Of a stretch of DNA of 64,000 nt, positions 45,001 through 56,138 are shown one piece after another; the stretch's first letter is position 1, and the number at the start of each line of letters is the position of its first letter. The position numbers and the translations under genes are program-made. Below the pieces are notes generated by a model that did not search any database, had not been told where the DNA came from, and saw nothing but the letters and a program-made list of their open reading frames with translations. The stretch comes from Oidiodendron maius Zn (taxonomy: Eukaryota > Ascomycota > Leotiomycetes > Myxotrichaceae): the NCBI GenBank assembly GCA_000827325.1, contig KN832872.1:310001-374000 (forward strand). Direction: 5' to 3'.

Positions 45001-45068
45001 ATAGGGGAAGCCTCGTCAATACCGGTTGCCGCCTCGTCGCGACGCCTCTTGCGGCGAAGAAGATCCAT
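42067..45068 (-). CDS. Large C2H2 zinc-finger regulator, about 932 aa, five exons
   Basis: Exons are 45068-44908, 44856-43190, 43138-42906, 42856-42567 and 42514-42067; each junction restores frame. The first exon starts MDLLRRKRRRDE and passes through RRMSQNTQIEAEDYDVHDSC. Exon 2 has a Cys/His-rich block, CPLIWCRDVFPSEDAMLKHV then YWCFRCQKTERVGKFQCKRC, possibly zinc-binding, then about 450 Ser-rich residues. Exons 3-4 are helical. Near the C-terminus are two fingers, YRCHCGYVPTG with NLSRHKRIQH, and YKCEWEGCGSTFTRSDNLKE with HVRKKGHH, followed by a basic tail. It is probably a nuclear DNA-binding protein of a fungal family with C-terminal fingers. The intron after 42906 seems to start with GC instead of GT. 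The frame is open above 45068, so the start could lie further upstream. Confidence 0.8.
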
Positions 45069-46323
45069 AACAAGACTTAGTCGCAAACAGCACGGGATAG
45101 TGGCAAGACGAAGGACAAGCGACTTGAAGCTATCATCGGGCTTGAGAACATGTTGCCACCTTGGACAGCCTTGATGTTTAAGTGTCAGCAATCGCAAGTC
45201 CTGCTACAACACGCAGGACTTTACGTAGGACTGCCTAGAGTCACGTGCGTGGGGGAATCGCTCAACACTTCCTGCGATGTTTCTGGGGATAAACCCCTCA
45301 TCGGGCGTCGCCGCATGGATGGCCCTGTCGATCGTAGGACTCGTTCTGGCCGGAGAGAAAGCAGATTCGTAAGCTGCGGTGCTCAGCGGCCATGTGTCCT
45401 GATAGCTACCCACCTTTGTACCTGTGTGCCTGATTAATATCAGCATATATGGATCGCAGAGAAACGAACTTCAACACTATCATGCGTAGTCCTCAGCGTT
45501 CCTTGATCGTAGGGCTGCCGTGCCGACCAGTTCAGGACTCGGCGGCTGAGACGGGATGTACGTGTTTCTCTGCAAGGCATTCTCAGCTCCCCTGAACTGG
45601 ATCCTGCTCAGCTGGAGCACCAGGGAGGGCGCATTTCCTTAGTCACCGCCTAATGGTGGGGGCGGAAATGGCGGGGGTTGTCACATGATTGTATGTCACG
45701 TGATCTAACAAACGAGCGGAATCCTTCGTCCCGACCCGCTTCCCGTCCGTCTCGCCTGGGCTAACCTGAACACGACCTGAGAAGGGTTGGTTTGACAGGC
45801 TGAAGCCTCTTTTCCGCTGAATATACATTCCCGTCTGTCCGCTTCAGCCAAGACTGCATCTTGTCACTAGCCTTAGTTGATATTCATAATGGCAGGAAGC
45901 AAAGTTGGCTTCATTTTGAGGCAAGTCGACAAACCAATGTCCCTTAACTATATTATATTTCGAGTCATCTTCCGGCCGCAGGGTGCAATGTTTTCGCGGC
46001 AATTAACGGCACAATCCAACCTGCTTGGAATGTCCTGAGCTTCATACTTATCTCGGTAATCGACCGTTTGGTCTAGTGGTTAAGAGAATGTAGCTTTAAA
46101 TTTAATGATTATTCCCCTAACTTAATTTTAAAACCTTATTATTGGACTATCACACAAGGCCATGGAATGTTGAGGTTGCCAACGGTTGGCAAAAGCCCGG
46201 AGGCCCAAAGCCCGCTTGTACTGCAACATAAATGTGCTATTCCCTGCTACACATGGGATAGTTTCTCCATCAGCTTCTTTTTGGTTTCATTATTAGTTGT
46301 GGCCTTTTGTCGCCTTCAATATG
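45069..46323. promoter_or_regulatory. Upstream region of the C2H2 gene and downstream of the amadoriase
   Basis: 1.25 kb. It contains the palindrome TCACGTGA at 45696-45703 and a related TCACATGA at 45681. The part from 45960 turns AT-rich and includes a partial tRNA-like sequence. No coding gene is supported. Confidence 0.4.
46063..46090 (+). pseudogene. 5' half of a tRNA (Glu-like), dead
   Basis: CCGTTTGGTCTAGTGGTTAA matches the acceptor strand, D stem and A box of a fungal tRNA-Glu. After it the sequence becomes AT-rich, and no anticodon stem, T arm or B box can be found. It is a truncated tRNA copy or the head of a tRNA-derived element. Confidence 0.5.
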
Positions 46324-47772
46324 CTAAAGAATGGAAATGTAAGTGCCCTTAATTGCAATGGTACATGAGCCGTCGTACATTTCAATGTCCTTCAGGTCGC
46401 GAACTGGGTTGTACATTTGACAGGCCCCGCCAGTGTTGCTTCGATTCCAGCCCCATCTTTTCTTTTCCTTCTCGTCTAGTTTGCCGTGTAACATCTTCAC
46501 AACATATTGACCAATATTTGGCAGGAATTTCCAACCGTGGAAGGACCCTCCTCCAGCAATGTAAAGGCTCTTGGAATACGGATGTTCACAGATGATGAAG
46601 TCTTGATTTGGCGTCACCGCATCCCTACAGGGCAGGTAAGTATGTCAATGCTAGGACGAAGCAATGTCTTACCAGCACATGCGGTAGCTCACCGGCTCAA
46701 GATTTTCCAGCCAACCTCCATATATCATATCTCTAACTTTCATAACCTCATATTTGAGACCTTGAGGAATATCTTGACTCCACGTCATTTGGGACTTCCG
46801 CCGTGGTGGAACGGAAATCCATTGCCTTGAGCGCTTGTGATAGATCTTATTAGTAAAACTAAGCTCGTGTGTGCATTTTACAAGACCGGCTGGCCCAGCT
46901 GGGATACTTTCCCCTAAATGCACGTTTAGTTGGATGTCAGTGATCCATACCATCGAAAAAAACCAAAAAAACTCACCAGGGTACGCAGACTCGGGGAAAA
47001 CAATAACAGGTGCCTCCTCAAATTTCGGCATCTGGTCCTTCGGTACCTTGAAGATGCCCATGCATGCGGCAGCCGCTACCATCCTCCCGTCCAGTTGAAG
47101 TTCCTTCCACTGCGGAGCACTATCCGCAAGCAATTGAGCTGTATAGGCACCCGTACAGAGGATAGTATGATCAGCCGTGAGTCGCTCGCCGGTGTGGGTT
47201 TGCACACCCTGACAGACTCCGTGCTTATCAAAGGATACAGCAGAAACTGTTGTAGATATATACTTTACACCTAATTCGACCGCTGCTTGGATGACGCTTT
47301 GCAGTGCTTGTTCGGCGTCAGCCCAACCAGCCTGTGGACTCCATGTGCATTTTGAAACCCCTGTCCAATCAGCATCTCTAAAGATGCCCCCAAATCGTGA
47401 TTTAATATCTTCTGGTGCAAGCATCATGGTAGGAGAATGGCCAATAAGGGATTCATAGTTGGAAATAACAGCATCGCCTCTAATCGCATCGCTAGCAAAG
47501 ACCAGACCCGTCCTATGAAACCATGGCTTAAAGATAGGATCACAGTTCCAAATTTTCAAAGCTTCCAGAGCCAATTTCAGATACAAGGGATCCTCATATT
47601 CTGCTCGAACGATTTTGTTCAGGTCGTGTGCCGCTGCAGTGGGACATGGAAACGGAGTACGATCAACCAGTGTAACCTTCGCTGCTGGGTATATTCGCTT
47701 GAGGTGAAGTGCCGTAGATGCGCCAAAGCATCCGGCACCGATGAGCAAGTAACTCTCCTCATAGGGAGACAT
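46324..47772 (-). CDS. Amadoriase / fructosyl amino acid oxidase (FAD), 445 aa
   Basis: Three exons: 47772-46977, 46913-46673 and 46624-46324. The N-terminus is a Rossmann FAD site, YLLIGAGCFGASTALHLK, followed by KVTLVDRTPFPCPTAAAHDL and NKIVRAEYEDPLY, as in the sarcosine-oxidase/amadoriase family. The spliced C-terminal part reads SYRMCWDAVTPNQDFIICEH then LYIAGGGSFHGWKFLPNIGQ; the Cys of RMCW (near residue 344) is where amadoriases attach FAD covalently. GACQMYNPVRDLKDIEMY closes the domain. The enzyme should oxidise fructosyl amino acids (Amadori products), giving glucosone, the free amino acid and hydrogen peroxide. No C-terminal SKL-like signal is seen. A saccharopine or sarcosine oxidase is the alternative within the family. 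Confidence 0.9.
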
Positions 47773-48797
47773 ACCGATATGTGTGCGTTGAGAAACTGAC
47801 TGGAAGAAAGGAACCGAATATGTGAGGCAGAAAGGGAGAAGGTCCTATGACTTGGCTTTAGTATTCATTGGATGGAAGGAGGCTCATTTCGTTCTAGATC
47901 AGGCTCTGTGACACGAGACCATTAAAATCTATGACACACATTGGTTCCCATTATATTTTCCCGCAATTGGATTCAACTCCCACGCCCATCTGACAGTCCT
48001 GTTGCCTCTTTTCTCTTTCCTCGTTTCTCGTTTTTCCTCCTGCTAAAAACGGATGCTCAGTCGCTGGTACACTACTAAAGTGCTATAGTGCTAAAGTATT
48101 TATTACGCAGGTTCTGGTTCTGCCCTGCCAAGCTTCGTCTATTACTCTTCACGATGGGGTCACGTAGAACTCGTTGTATTATACACGAGAAGCAGTGCAT
48201 GCTGGACTGTCTCATCCCAGTGGTTGCCCCTTTAGACTCTATCTCAAATTGTCCCCATTGAGCGGGTTATCAAAGACGACTCTAGGAACTACGTTTTCAG
48301 CTGGTCGCGCCCTGAAGTGCAGATGAATCCCCTGCCCTTGAAGCTCTGAATACGAATTGGAACTTCTGGAGTGGGAGTTAATAGCTACTACGTCGTCATA
48401 GGACAGCTTTTTCTATGGGCCTCTCATGGTGATGTTCACTCTTGGATATCTCTTAGCGATCTCCCACAACGACCATCGCCATCCCTTTCAGAGCATCCTA
48501 ACCATGGCTACTCTCCTAGAAGTTAATAATATTTTCTTTGGCCTCCGTTCGACATAGAATAGGCTCCAATGAGCCTTATTAATCACAGAAGTTGCCGTAG
48601 CCTACCAAAGACAAGCTCACTTTTCACTCCTCGTTCCCAATTCTCCTTTGCCGTATGAATTGTCAGTCGCAGAATTTAGCAGCGATGCCTGCACACCTGG
48701 GCCGATACATGACCTGATGCTATACCCTAGCTTTTGTTTCTGTCCCGATTGCCGAGTCAATTCGGCCCTTCCTAAGCAAACAAAAACGCCTCATTCA
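47773..48797. other. 1.0-kb spacer
   Basis: Upstream of the amadoriase and downstream of the small C2H2 gene. Broken protein-like stretches occur around 48150-48560 on the plus strand but cannot be assembled into a recognisable gene. Confidence 0.35.
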
Positions 48798-49722
48798 CTA
48801 CCCGTGGGCAACTACTTGTTTGTGACGTTTGAGTTGATCGATTCTGGCAAATCCTTTCTTATTCTTACAACCCGGGATATCACACTTATAGAGCTTCTCG
48901 TGCTTTTGTAAATGAGCTCTATATATCTAGATGATTAGAACCCGAGGAAAATAATAGCTGGAGAAAACTCTCGATAGTGCTGACCTGAAGGAAGAATTTC
49001 GTTCAAACGTAACCAATCCCCCATCTAGCTTAACACCTCCCTTTTTGCAATCATAGCCATAGGGGCATACATAGGTGCCCTTACCACGTGTGGCTAAGGT
49101 CGTCAATAGATCGTCTACCACATATTGCTTTAAATTGGCGGAACCTGGGGAGTCTCCGGCACTATGGTCGTCCTCCGCGGGGTCAAGGTTGGAAGCTTGG
49201 CCCACGCTGGTAGATGATGACATATGAGTATCGGACATGCTCTCGTGCGGTGAGCGTTTATTCAGATGGCTGCCCGGCTTTGGCATCTGTGTATTTTGGG
49301 CCCACGTTCTAGCTGTAAGTGCCGCAGCATTGGCTAGACTTGTGGAGATGGCCCTTCAAGCCATTAGCACATGAAGTTACTTCCGAATAGCCGAAAACTC
49401 ACTTCAGCGACGAATGCTTTTCGTCTATATAATCTAAAGCACCCAGCTCCGAAAAATCGTGTTCCTGTTCCATCTCTTTTATCCTCTTCTCCACATAAAC
49501 GTCGATATGTGGGCCATGAACCACGCCCTCAGCCAGGCGGGCGAGGGAAGCAGAAGCCCGCACCAGAAAATCTCCCATATCGCTCAGCAGACATCCGGAG
49601 TCAGGAGAGACCGAAGCATTCGTGGCAATCTCTGCAATCTTCGCGCTGACGATTTCATCGAGCCATTGACTCGAAATGCTGCACCCATAATATGACGGAC
49701 ATCGGAAGGCCGTAGTCGCCAT
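48798..49722 (-). CDS. Small fungal zinc-finger protein, 269 aa
   Basis: Exons are 49722-49403, 49353-48985 and 48918-48798. The first starts MATTAFRCPSYYGCSISSQW, though an in-frame ATG 16 codons earlier (49770) is possible. Conserved-looking blocks are SPDSGCLLSDMGDFLVRASA, ARLAEGVVHGPHIDVYVEKR, and VVDDLLTTLATRGKGTYVCP. The last exon was found only by splicing. It supplies LQKHEKLYKCDIPGCKNKKG, then FARIDQLKRHKQVVAHG, a C2H2 finger, and it completes the partial finger YVCPYGYDCKKGG. Without it the ORF would seem to end in a random tail. The family is a fungal C2H2 group of unknown function, probably nuclear. Confidence 0.82.
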
Positions 49723-50226
49723 CACGGTTGTTGTCAGGCTGGCCGGGGCAGAGGCAAGGCTGTGAAACATCAGGTATAATAGACAGAAAGAGAAAAGAGG
49801 AAAGAGAGAGTGGACTATTGCCGCGTACTAATACGAAAGAATTACCGTGCCCAACTCTCAACATTCACTTCTTCCCAGTGGAGGAGAAGGGTAACACACG
49901 GGGAAGGCGGGCGAGTGCCCATGGCGGGGGTACTTTATCTATCCACGCCAATCAAGAAAGACGGTGAGGGTGATGTGATAGCAAGGGGTCCCTGTTGAAG
50001 CTGGGACGTCGGGCAAATGCCAGGTGCTGGATCGTGCAAGCGCTAAGGCTCAGCCAGGCCGCGCTGATGGTACCGCAAACGTTGACAGAAGTCATCAAGG
50101 GAGAAACCTTGTGTTGAGACTCGTCGCCGCTGCTGTTACCCTCGGGTTCCGATTATTCATGTCCAGCGAATCGGCTGCCTGACGGCGGTTATACGCATGT
50201 ATGCTATGCGCTCTACCTAGCTACCC
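49723..50226. promoter_or_regulatory. Divergent promoter, small C2H2 and Fungal_trans_2 genes
   Basis: 504 bases between divergent starts of two regulator-like genes. No zinc-cluster exon for the plus-strand gene is visible here. No motif is assigned. Confidence 0.4.
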
Positions 50227-52521
50227 ATGAATCCGCCCGCGAAACGACCAAAGGTCCTTCGACAATCGCAGCTCGTCGCGTCAGACCATACTACTGCTCC
50301 TACGACCGACGCTGCCGAGGCTGAAGAGTCTGACATTCTGTGGGGACATCGCTCTTTCTTCGCCCTCGACCGTTACCAAGAGGTTGATGTCCAGCAGTAC
50401 CTACCAGACGGTTGGGATACGACTTCTGCCGGAGCTCCTGGCACCAGCAAGCGGGGTGAGTTGCCGCGATAAGGCCTTGTGTCAGGCGAATATATAGCTG
50501 AAGATTGGGTTATTACAGCTCTTGAGCCCGTGTCATCAGACCAAGGCGATGGCGACCTGTACGGAGGAGAAGAGGCAACGACGGAGGCTCAGGTCTGGCT
50601 TGCGCAAGCCATGCCGGAGTTATATCCATCCATACCTTCGAAGGAGGGGCAGAGCTTCAGCTTGAGTCTTTCTAACCCATTCGCCGCAAATGGTTCCAAT
50701 CGGCATCCGCGACTCAAGGGCACTGCTTTCCTTCCTGAAGATGGAGCCGTCAACGGTTATATCAAGTTCCGCCTACGCATGTCTGATGTCGAAGATCACA
50801 GATCCCCGGTACTAGGGAAGGGAAAAGGAATAACCTTTCTTGGCAATTCGCAGTTAAGACATCGTACTCAACTATCGCCTCAGCATATGCAGCAAAATTC
50901 TGGGGCTCCGCCTAATGACATACAATACCTGCCGCCAAATTTTGGAAGACGCCTGAAGTTGGATGATACGGACAATAAACTGTTGAAATTTTGTAAAGAT
51001 ACCCGTTGTTTTGGAGCGAAATAGGACTAATCTTGATCTAGATTTGGTTGCATACTGTCAAGGCCGTACTCTTCTAACCAAAACCAATTTTTGGATGTCG
51101 AGTATTGCCGCTATGGCAGTCGAAGAAGAGTGTGTCAAGCACGCTCTTTTGGCTCTCGCTGGCGCTTATGTTCTGGACTATTTACCAAGCCCCCAGCTGC
51201 TCGCCAGGACAAACAATCACTATCAACAGGCGGTGGGCTTGATCAATGAAGCACTTAGGACAACTGGAATGCGCGCAACAGAGAGAGGAGACAGCATTGT
51301 ATCGGCCCTCTCACTGCTCATAGTGGACGATGTGAGTGCTTTGGTCTCCCAATGCCATAGATACACGCTAAACCTTGCAACAGTGTATTAATTGGGAGCT
51401 ACGAGGCGAAGGCCCTGCATTGCCTAATTGGTATCTAGGGGGGCAACTTGCCAAATCTCTTCTCGACGAGTCCGATCCTGGATATCGTTACTGGAAGCGA
51501 GTCAATGTACAATGCAGCGACGCTCGGCTTGCAAATGCGAACTTCGGTGCTTTCGCATGTATTGTAGCGCAACCAGTGACGGCTCTGGATATGAATGGCC
51601 CAGATCAAACTTTCGACTGGCTGCTCGCTGGATCCCACAGAGACTCACAAAAGATTCACGGAAGCACTGGGCTGTGCCCAAAATTGCTCCATACTTTTGC
51701 TCAGGTAACTCATCTTACCATTCGGATGGCGAGAGTAAGTCACTTCCACTTACGTGCAGGCTTGGGTTTGGGCTGTCCACTGACTACTGCTCTTAGAACC
51801 CAGAGTCCGTGGTCATTCCTCATGGTGCCAAGAAGATTCAAGAGAGGTTAGACAGTATTCATCAGTGGTCGGAACTATCTCAAGGCTATCTATCCAAAGA
51901 TACGCTCCTTGAATCGTGCCAGCTAGATGCCAATGGTAAAGTTACAAGTGCAGCGATGGTGACAGACCTCACTGGAGAGATCTGGATCGCTACTGTTCGG
52001 ATGTATCTGCACTGCAGATTCTACAGGTTAGAGAGAGTTGCTATTAAAATCTACCACTACAAAAGCTAACAACTCGTTAGGAGACCGCGTGACCATGCAC
52101 TTGTCCAGCAGAACCTACAAACATTCCTTGAATGCCTCACGCGGATGCCGTACAGTGGCCCATTATTTACATCACAGGCGCCATTCTGCTGTATCTTTCT
52201 TATGGCGCTTGTTTCCTACCGGGAAGAGGATCGCAAAATAATTAGGGACTGGTTTGAGACAATTGTTTCCAATGTTGGATGTAGATCTGTAAGTCGTCTT
52301 GTTCTTAAAGCTTGACATTCGAATCCATAGGCTCGGATCTAATAACGATTTAGAGTGTCCCACCAGTCTGGGTAGCTGTGAAGCATATGTGGACCTGGAT
52401 GGACATGGCCTTTGCAGATGGGTATTTTGAGGAAGCCAGCTTGATTGGAGAGCGAAATCCCTGGTGGGAGGTCATGATTGCACATTTGGTCGAGACAGAA
52501 GGGTATATAAGTCTGATATGA
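50227..52521 (+). CDS. Fungal-specific transcription factor domain protein (Fungal_trans_2-like), 649 aa
   Basis: Seven exons: 50227-50455, 50519-50992, 51042-51331, 51384-51734, 51797-52026, 52081-52288 and 52354-52521, all joined in frame. The core matches the Fungal_trans_2 type: KLLKFYLVAYCQGRTLLTKT, HALLALAGAYVLDYLPSPQL, and SALSLLIVDDCINWELRGEG. Later parts include GEIWIATVRMYLHCRFYRRP, PLFTSQAPFCCIFLMALVSY, and VKHMWTWMDMAFADGYFEEA near the C-terminus. These are all-alpha regulator domains of nuclear zinc-cluster factors. The N-terminus (KRPKVLRQSQ) has no Zn2Cys6 cluster, and none is seen upstream, so the protein may lack its own DNA-binding domain or use an unseen upstream exon. Confidence 0.85.
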
Positions 52522-52851
52522 ATATTCAAGGAGAAGAAAAGCTGTATGGCCCTTCAGTGCTACTAACGATGAGATATGCTGACTAGATAACCTTGATAAG
52601 CAATACCACAATGACCTATCGATACCTGGCTTGTTGAAACCTAAATGGCTCCGATTGGAAATACTATGCGTGCTCATTGACGACGCCGAGTCCAGATGAT
52701 ACCAGATGATACCAGATGATATTATCCAACATTCAATGCATTGCTATGCTCATACTCAATTTTCATGCGAATAAAATCATTCAATCATAGACAAGGAGTA
52801 GGCCGTGGAGTTGGCGACAGGAGGTACTGGTCTTTGTGCAGGGAACGATTA
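52522..52851. other. Convergent spacer with a short direct repeat
   Basis: 330 bases between the regulator and methyltransferase stop codons. AGATGATACC is repeated in tandem near 52695-52720. No gene is seen. Confidence 0.5.
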
Positions 52852-54040
52852 TCAGTGCTGGACTAGGCGAGTATAGCGAGGCACCAGATGAAGGTGGGAA
52901 AGCTGAGATGACTTACAAAATGCTTTGCCAGGTGCTTTCCAGCATTTAAGCTCTTGCAAGCCAGCCGCCTTGAACTGTCTGCGCATTATCTCTGGTTTAT
53001 ACTTCCAGGATTCGAAGAAGTCGATTGAATCTCCTGCTGAAAAGTCGAGTCCAAGCTCGGGAACCTTCACTCTCTTTAAAGCGCAAGTTCTAAAGTTATG
53101 GACTGTCGGATTACTATTCAAAGATCCGACGACCTGCCAGTCTTCATCCGAAAACCACTTATGACCCAGGAGCTCGTTTGAAGCCCGCAGACCGCTGCGA
53201 ATGAAGTCCTCCCATACCCCTTGAGAGTCGTGGTATGACGCCCAGACTTCATCTTCGTCGCACTCGGAGTCAAGACCAAGAAGCATCCTGTCGCTGTTCT
53301 TCATGGCCCGAGCCCATGGCACAAGACTAGAGACGGCCGAATCAAACTGATCGTTTCCAAACATAGAACCGAGAGAGAGGATCACTACTGGCGATTTAAT
53401 GGATCTGATCAAGTCGAAACCGTCTCGAAATGTCCCCCACAGTCCAAAGCATCGCACAAAATGGAATTGACGCAGCTGTAAGGAGGTTAATGCTTCCACG
53501 TTCACTTTGAGAGAAGCTAGGGACAGATCAAGAGCGTAATAGTTAATCGGAATGTGGGCCTTCTCGAAGTGGAGTAGTAGTGGGACGATTTTTCGAGTAT
53601 CTCTATTAGAATATATTGTTAGTCATTCCTATTAGAATTACAATTTAATATGGCTCGCACCCGCATCCCATATCAATTACAGTGCTTCCGGGAGCGACCT
53701 CTTTGACGATGTCAGCGCCATGGCGTTCGAGCAACTCAATCTCGTTCCACGATTGATAGAACTCTGGTAGCGCAGTGATCTGGCACCACTTCGATAAACC
53801 CTCTCCATAAAAGAAAAGCTCTGAAGGGAGCGTGGGTTGTCGTCCGGGAGTTGCTCGCGTGATTGCATTCCGCAAATTGTGAACTAGTAACTCGCGAATT
53901 CGACTTCCTCCGATGTCGTAGATATGACCGACAGGATGCTCACTGCTCCCAATGTCGGCGAGATTCCCTCTCTGCCCGTACTTTGTAGCAGACAGTGATG
54001 CCTCACGTGGTCTCATTTCATTCATGGAGTATTTCATCAT
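52852..54040 (-). CDS. EgtD/EasF-type SAM-dependent N-methyltransferase, 358 aa
   Basis: Three exons: 54040-53661, 53602-52917 and a terminal exon of 11 bases (52862-52852). The last intron is 54 bases with good ends but in frame, so the unspliced form would only lengthen the tail. The N-terminal part has IYDIGGSRIRELLVHNLRNA and ELFFYGEGLSKWCQITALPE, FYQSWNEIELLERHGADIV, then the SAM motif GSTVIDMGCGD near residue 122. Next come IVPLLLHFEKAHIPINYYAL and DLSLASLKVNV. This is the histidine-specific methyltransferase (EgtD) fold as found in fungal dimethylallyltryptophan N-methyltransferases (EasF/FgaMT). The target is likely an amino group of an aromatic amino acid derivative. No prenyltransferase or other ergot-type gene lies in the window. 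Confidence 0.88.
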
Positions 54041-56138
54041 GCTTGTTCAAGGGCGAGAATAGATGGAAACCACAAACTAGGTCTAGCTTCGCTTGAGGTA
54101 AATATGAGGAAGTTATGCTGACGATTGGGTGGAGAAAACAACAGTCCACGAAACAAGTTTTGTGAAATAATGTCAGATCAGACCGAACAATATGAGAAAA
54201 TTTTCTACTCATTCACATACAACGCAGAGTCTCGACGTGCTGGCCAATCTGCGGCTCAAATCACGTGTAGCTAAGAGGTAATAGGGGGGGACGGGTGTAA
54301 CCAGATTCCCCCACGAATCGCGCCATTACCGGTGGTTACGTTTTCGTACTCTCACAACACATCGGACTCATATACTTTCAGAAGCACTAGCATCGTGGAT
54401 ACTAGGGGTCGGCACTAGACAGGAATTTAAGAGGTCCCCGCGAAAGCGTAAGGCGGCGACGCATATGCAAGAGGATCGATCAAATCTTCTCCAGCAGTTC
54501 CAAGTCGTTTTATTGGATTTTGTTGAGAAGCACCATGCAAAATCCGGAACCATAGTCCCACTAGGTAATACAGGATAAGAAGCGCCTAAATCCGCCCCAG
54601 ATCGATGACTATCGAAAAGCGCCACTTGCGTTGTGGAAGCGGCCGGGATCGTGGCAACGGGCAAGATGCAGCGGATCTAGGCCTGGGCTTCGCACGTCAA
54701 ATCCGAAGAGGAGACGATGATGTGGATGAGAAGGGGCGACACGGGGATGACGGCACCTGCGATTCTAAGAGCTGAGACATTGCCTCCGAGTCCTTGCAGA
54801 CTGTATATGGGGTTGTAATGTGATATGCTGTGCAAAGTGGCGCAACAGAATATGGGGTTGAGTAACCACATTTATGCACTTGCTTATGTCGCGGGGAAAC
54901 TTTTGACAAAGAGGAAATAGTCCATGTGTCCACTGTCACGGAATCCCGTCGAGCACTCGCGGGGCATGTGCCCCTCCGAGCACTAACCCCCTGGGGATGC
55001 CCAAGAGGAGACAAGTGGCTCGAAGGAGGACTGGCCATATAGCCTAGATTCGCCATTTTCAGTGAAGGTCCGGGCCGCACTGGCAGCAGTGACCAGGCAT
55101 TCAGGTCACGAGTGGCGAATCCCATTGCGTAGAGGCCCCAATCACGAACAGTCGTTGGTCTGGTACTCCATACTCTGATCCTTGACGGCCAGGGCAGCTG
55201 GCGATGTGTTGGGGTTCCACAACAGTGGAAATGTCGACCCGGCCCGTATTGCTTCAACTGCAACGATGCAGCGATGGTGATGTTGAATCGTGGTACGGGA
55301 AGACCGATCTTGTTAAGGCTAGAGAAGAGTAGTGGCGGCATGGGGTCAAGACATATCATTTGGTCGGTACATTGAAGACACACGTCCGCGGGGCTAGCGA
55401 GGCCATGGGAACATAGATGCATGGATAGGGCGAGAGCGCGGGAGACACTTCCGCTCGTGGACGCTAGCCCTGCGTTAGAGGAAATGCTTGCGTCGATGTC
55501 GAATATGCCAGTTAAGGGTGTTGATGAGGGGGTTGATGAGGCGGTTGATGAGGCGGTTGATGGCGCCGGCGCCTGCCTCTGGCCAAGTGAGCAGACAACC
55601 GCAGAGGTATATATATATGCTTCGAGACATACACCAGGCCGTCTGCGATGATGAAACTCTAAAAATGAGAATTATCACTTCTCTAAAAGCTAACCGAGTT
55701 CAACATTCAGACTGTCCCTTTCATTGGAAGCGTCCAGCACCTTCATCGGCCTGACCGATCAGCTGAGACCTGATTTGTTGGCCATCGAAAGGACCATGCA
55801 GATGCTCACCAGCGATGAGTGCATCCAATGGCCCCGCTGGGAATGTTGCTGTGGAACGTGGGATTGACCCGAACGGTAATGCAGCGAGACCGAAAGAGCT
55901 GGTGAATTGTTAATAGGGTGACTTTCTGACACCCTTGGACGGCTAGCGTTGGCGAAATTGGAAGTGGAGAAATCAAGGGGTAGTCAGTGTGCTTCATGAT
56001 CAGGAACTAGCATCGGTATTGTCATATCCTCTCAAGTTACAAGCAAATTGCTGCTTAGCGGCAGAGCAGATACACGCTGCAAATCTATGGTAATAATACA
56101 AGGACGAAACCGCAGATTCATCATCCCGTCACAACATG
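54041..56138. other. 2.1-kb gene-poor region
   Basis: Upstream of the methyltransferase and downstream of Efr3. A 241-codon minus-strand frame (54697-55422) exists, but its translation has no hydrophobic core or motif and reads as chance. Near 55510-55560 GTTGATGAGG occurs four times in near-tandem. No gene is supported. Confidence 0.4.
55517..55563 (+). repeat. Short tandem repeat, unit GTTGATGAGG(CG)
   Basis: Four imperfect copies of a 10-12 base unit. On the plus strand they would encode Val-Asp-Glu-Ala repeats, but no gene is established around them. Confidence 0.6.

Noticed and set aside
48150-48620. Degenerate protein-like stretch between the amadoriase and small C2H2 genes
   Set aside because: Frames are too short and no family could be named, so a gene or pseudogene call would be guesswork.
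54697-55422. 241-codon minus-strand ORF
   Set aside because: No hydrophobic core, motif or splice context; the composition (Ser, Pro, Cys, Arg, His spread evenly) resembles a random frame in GC-balanced DNA.
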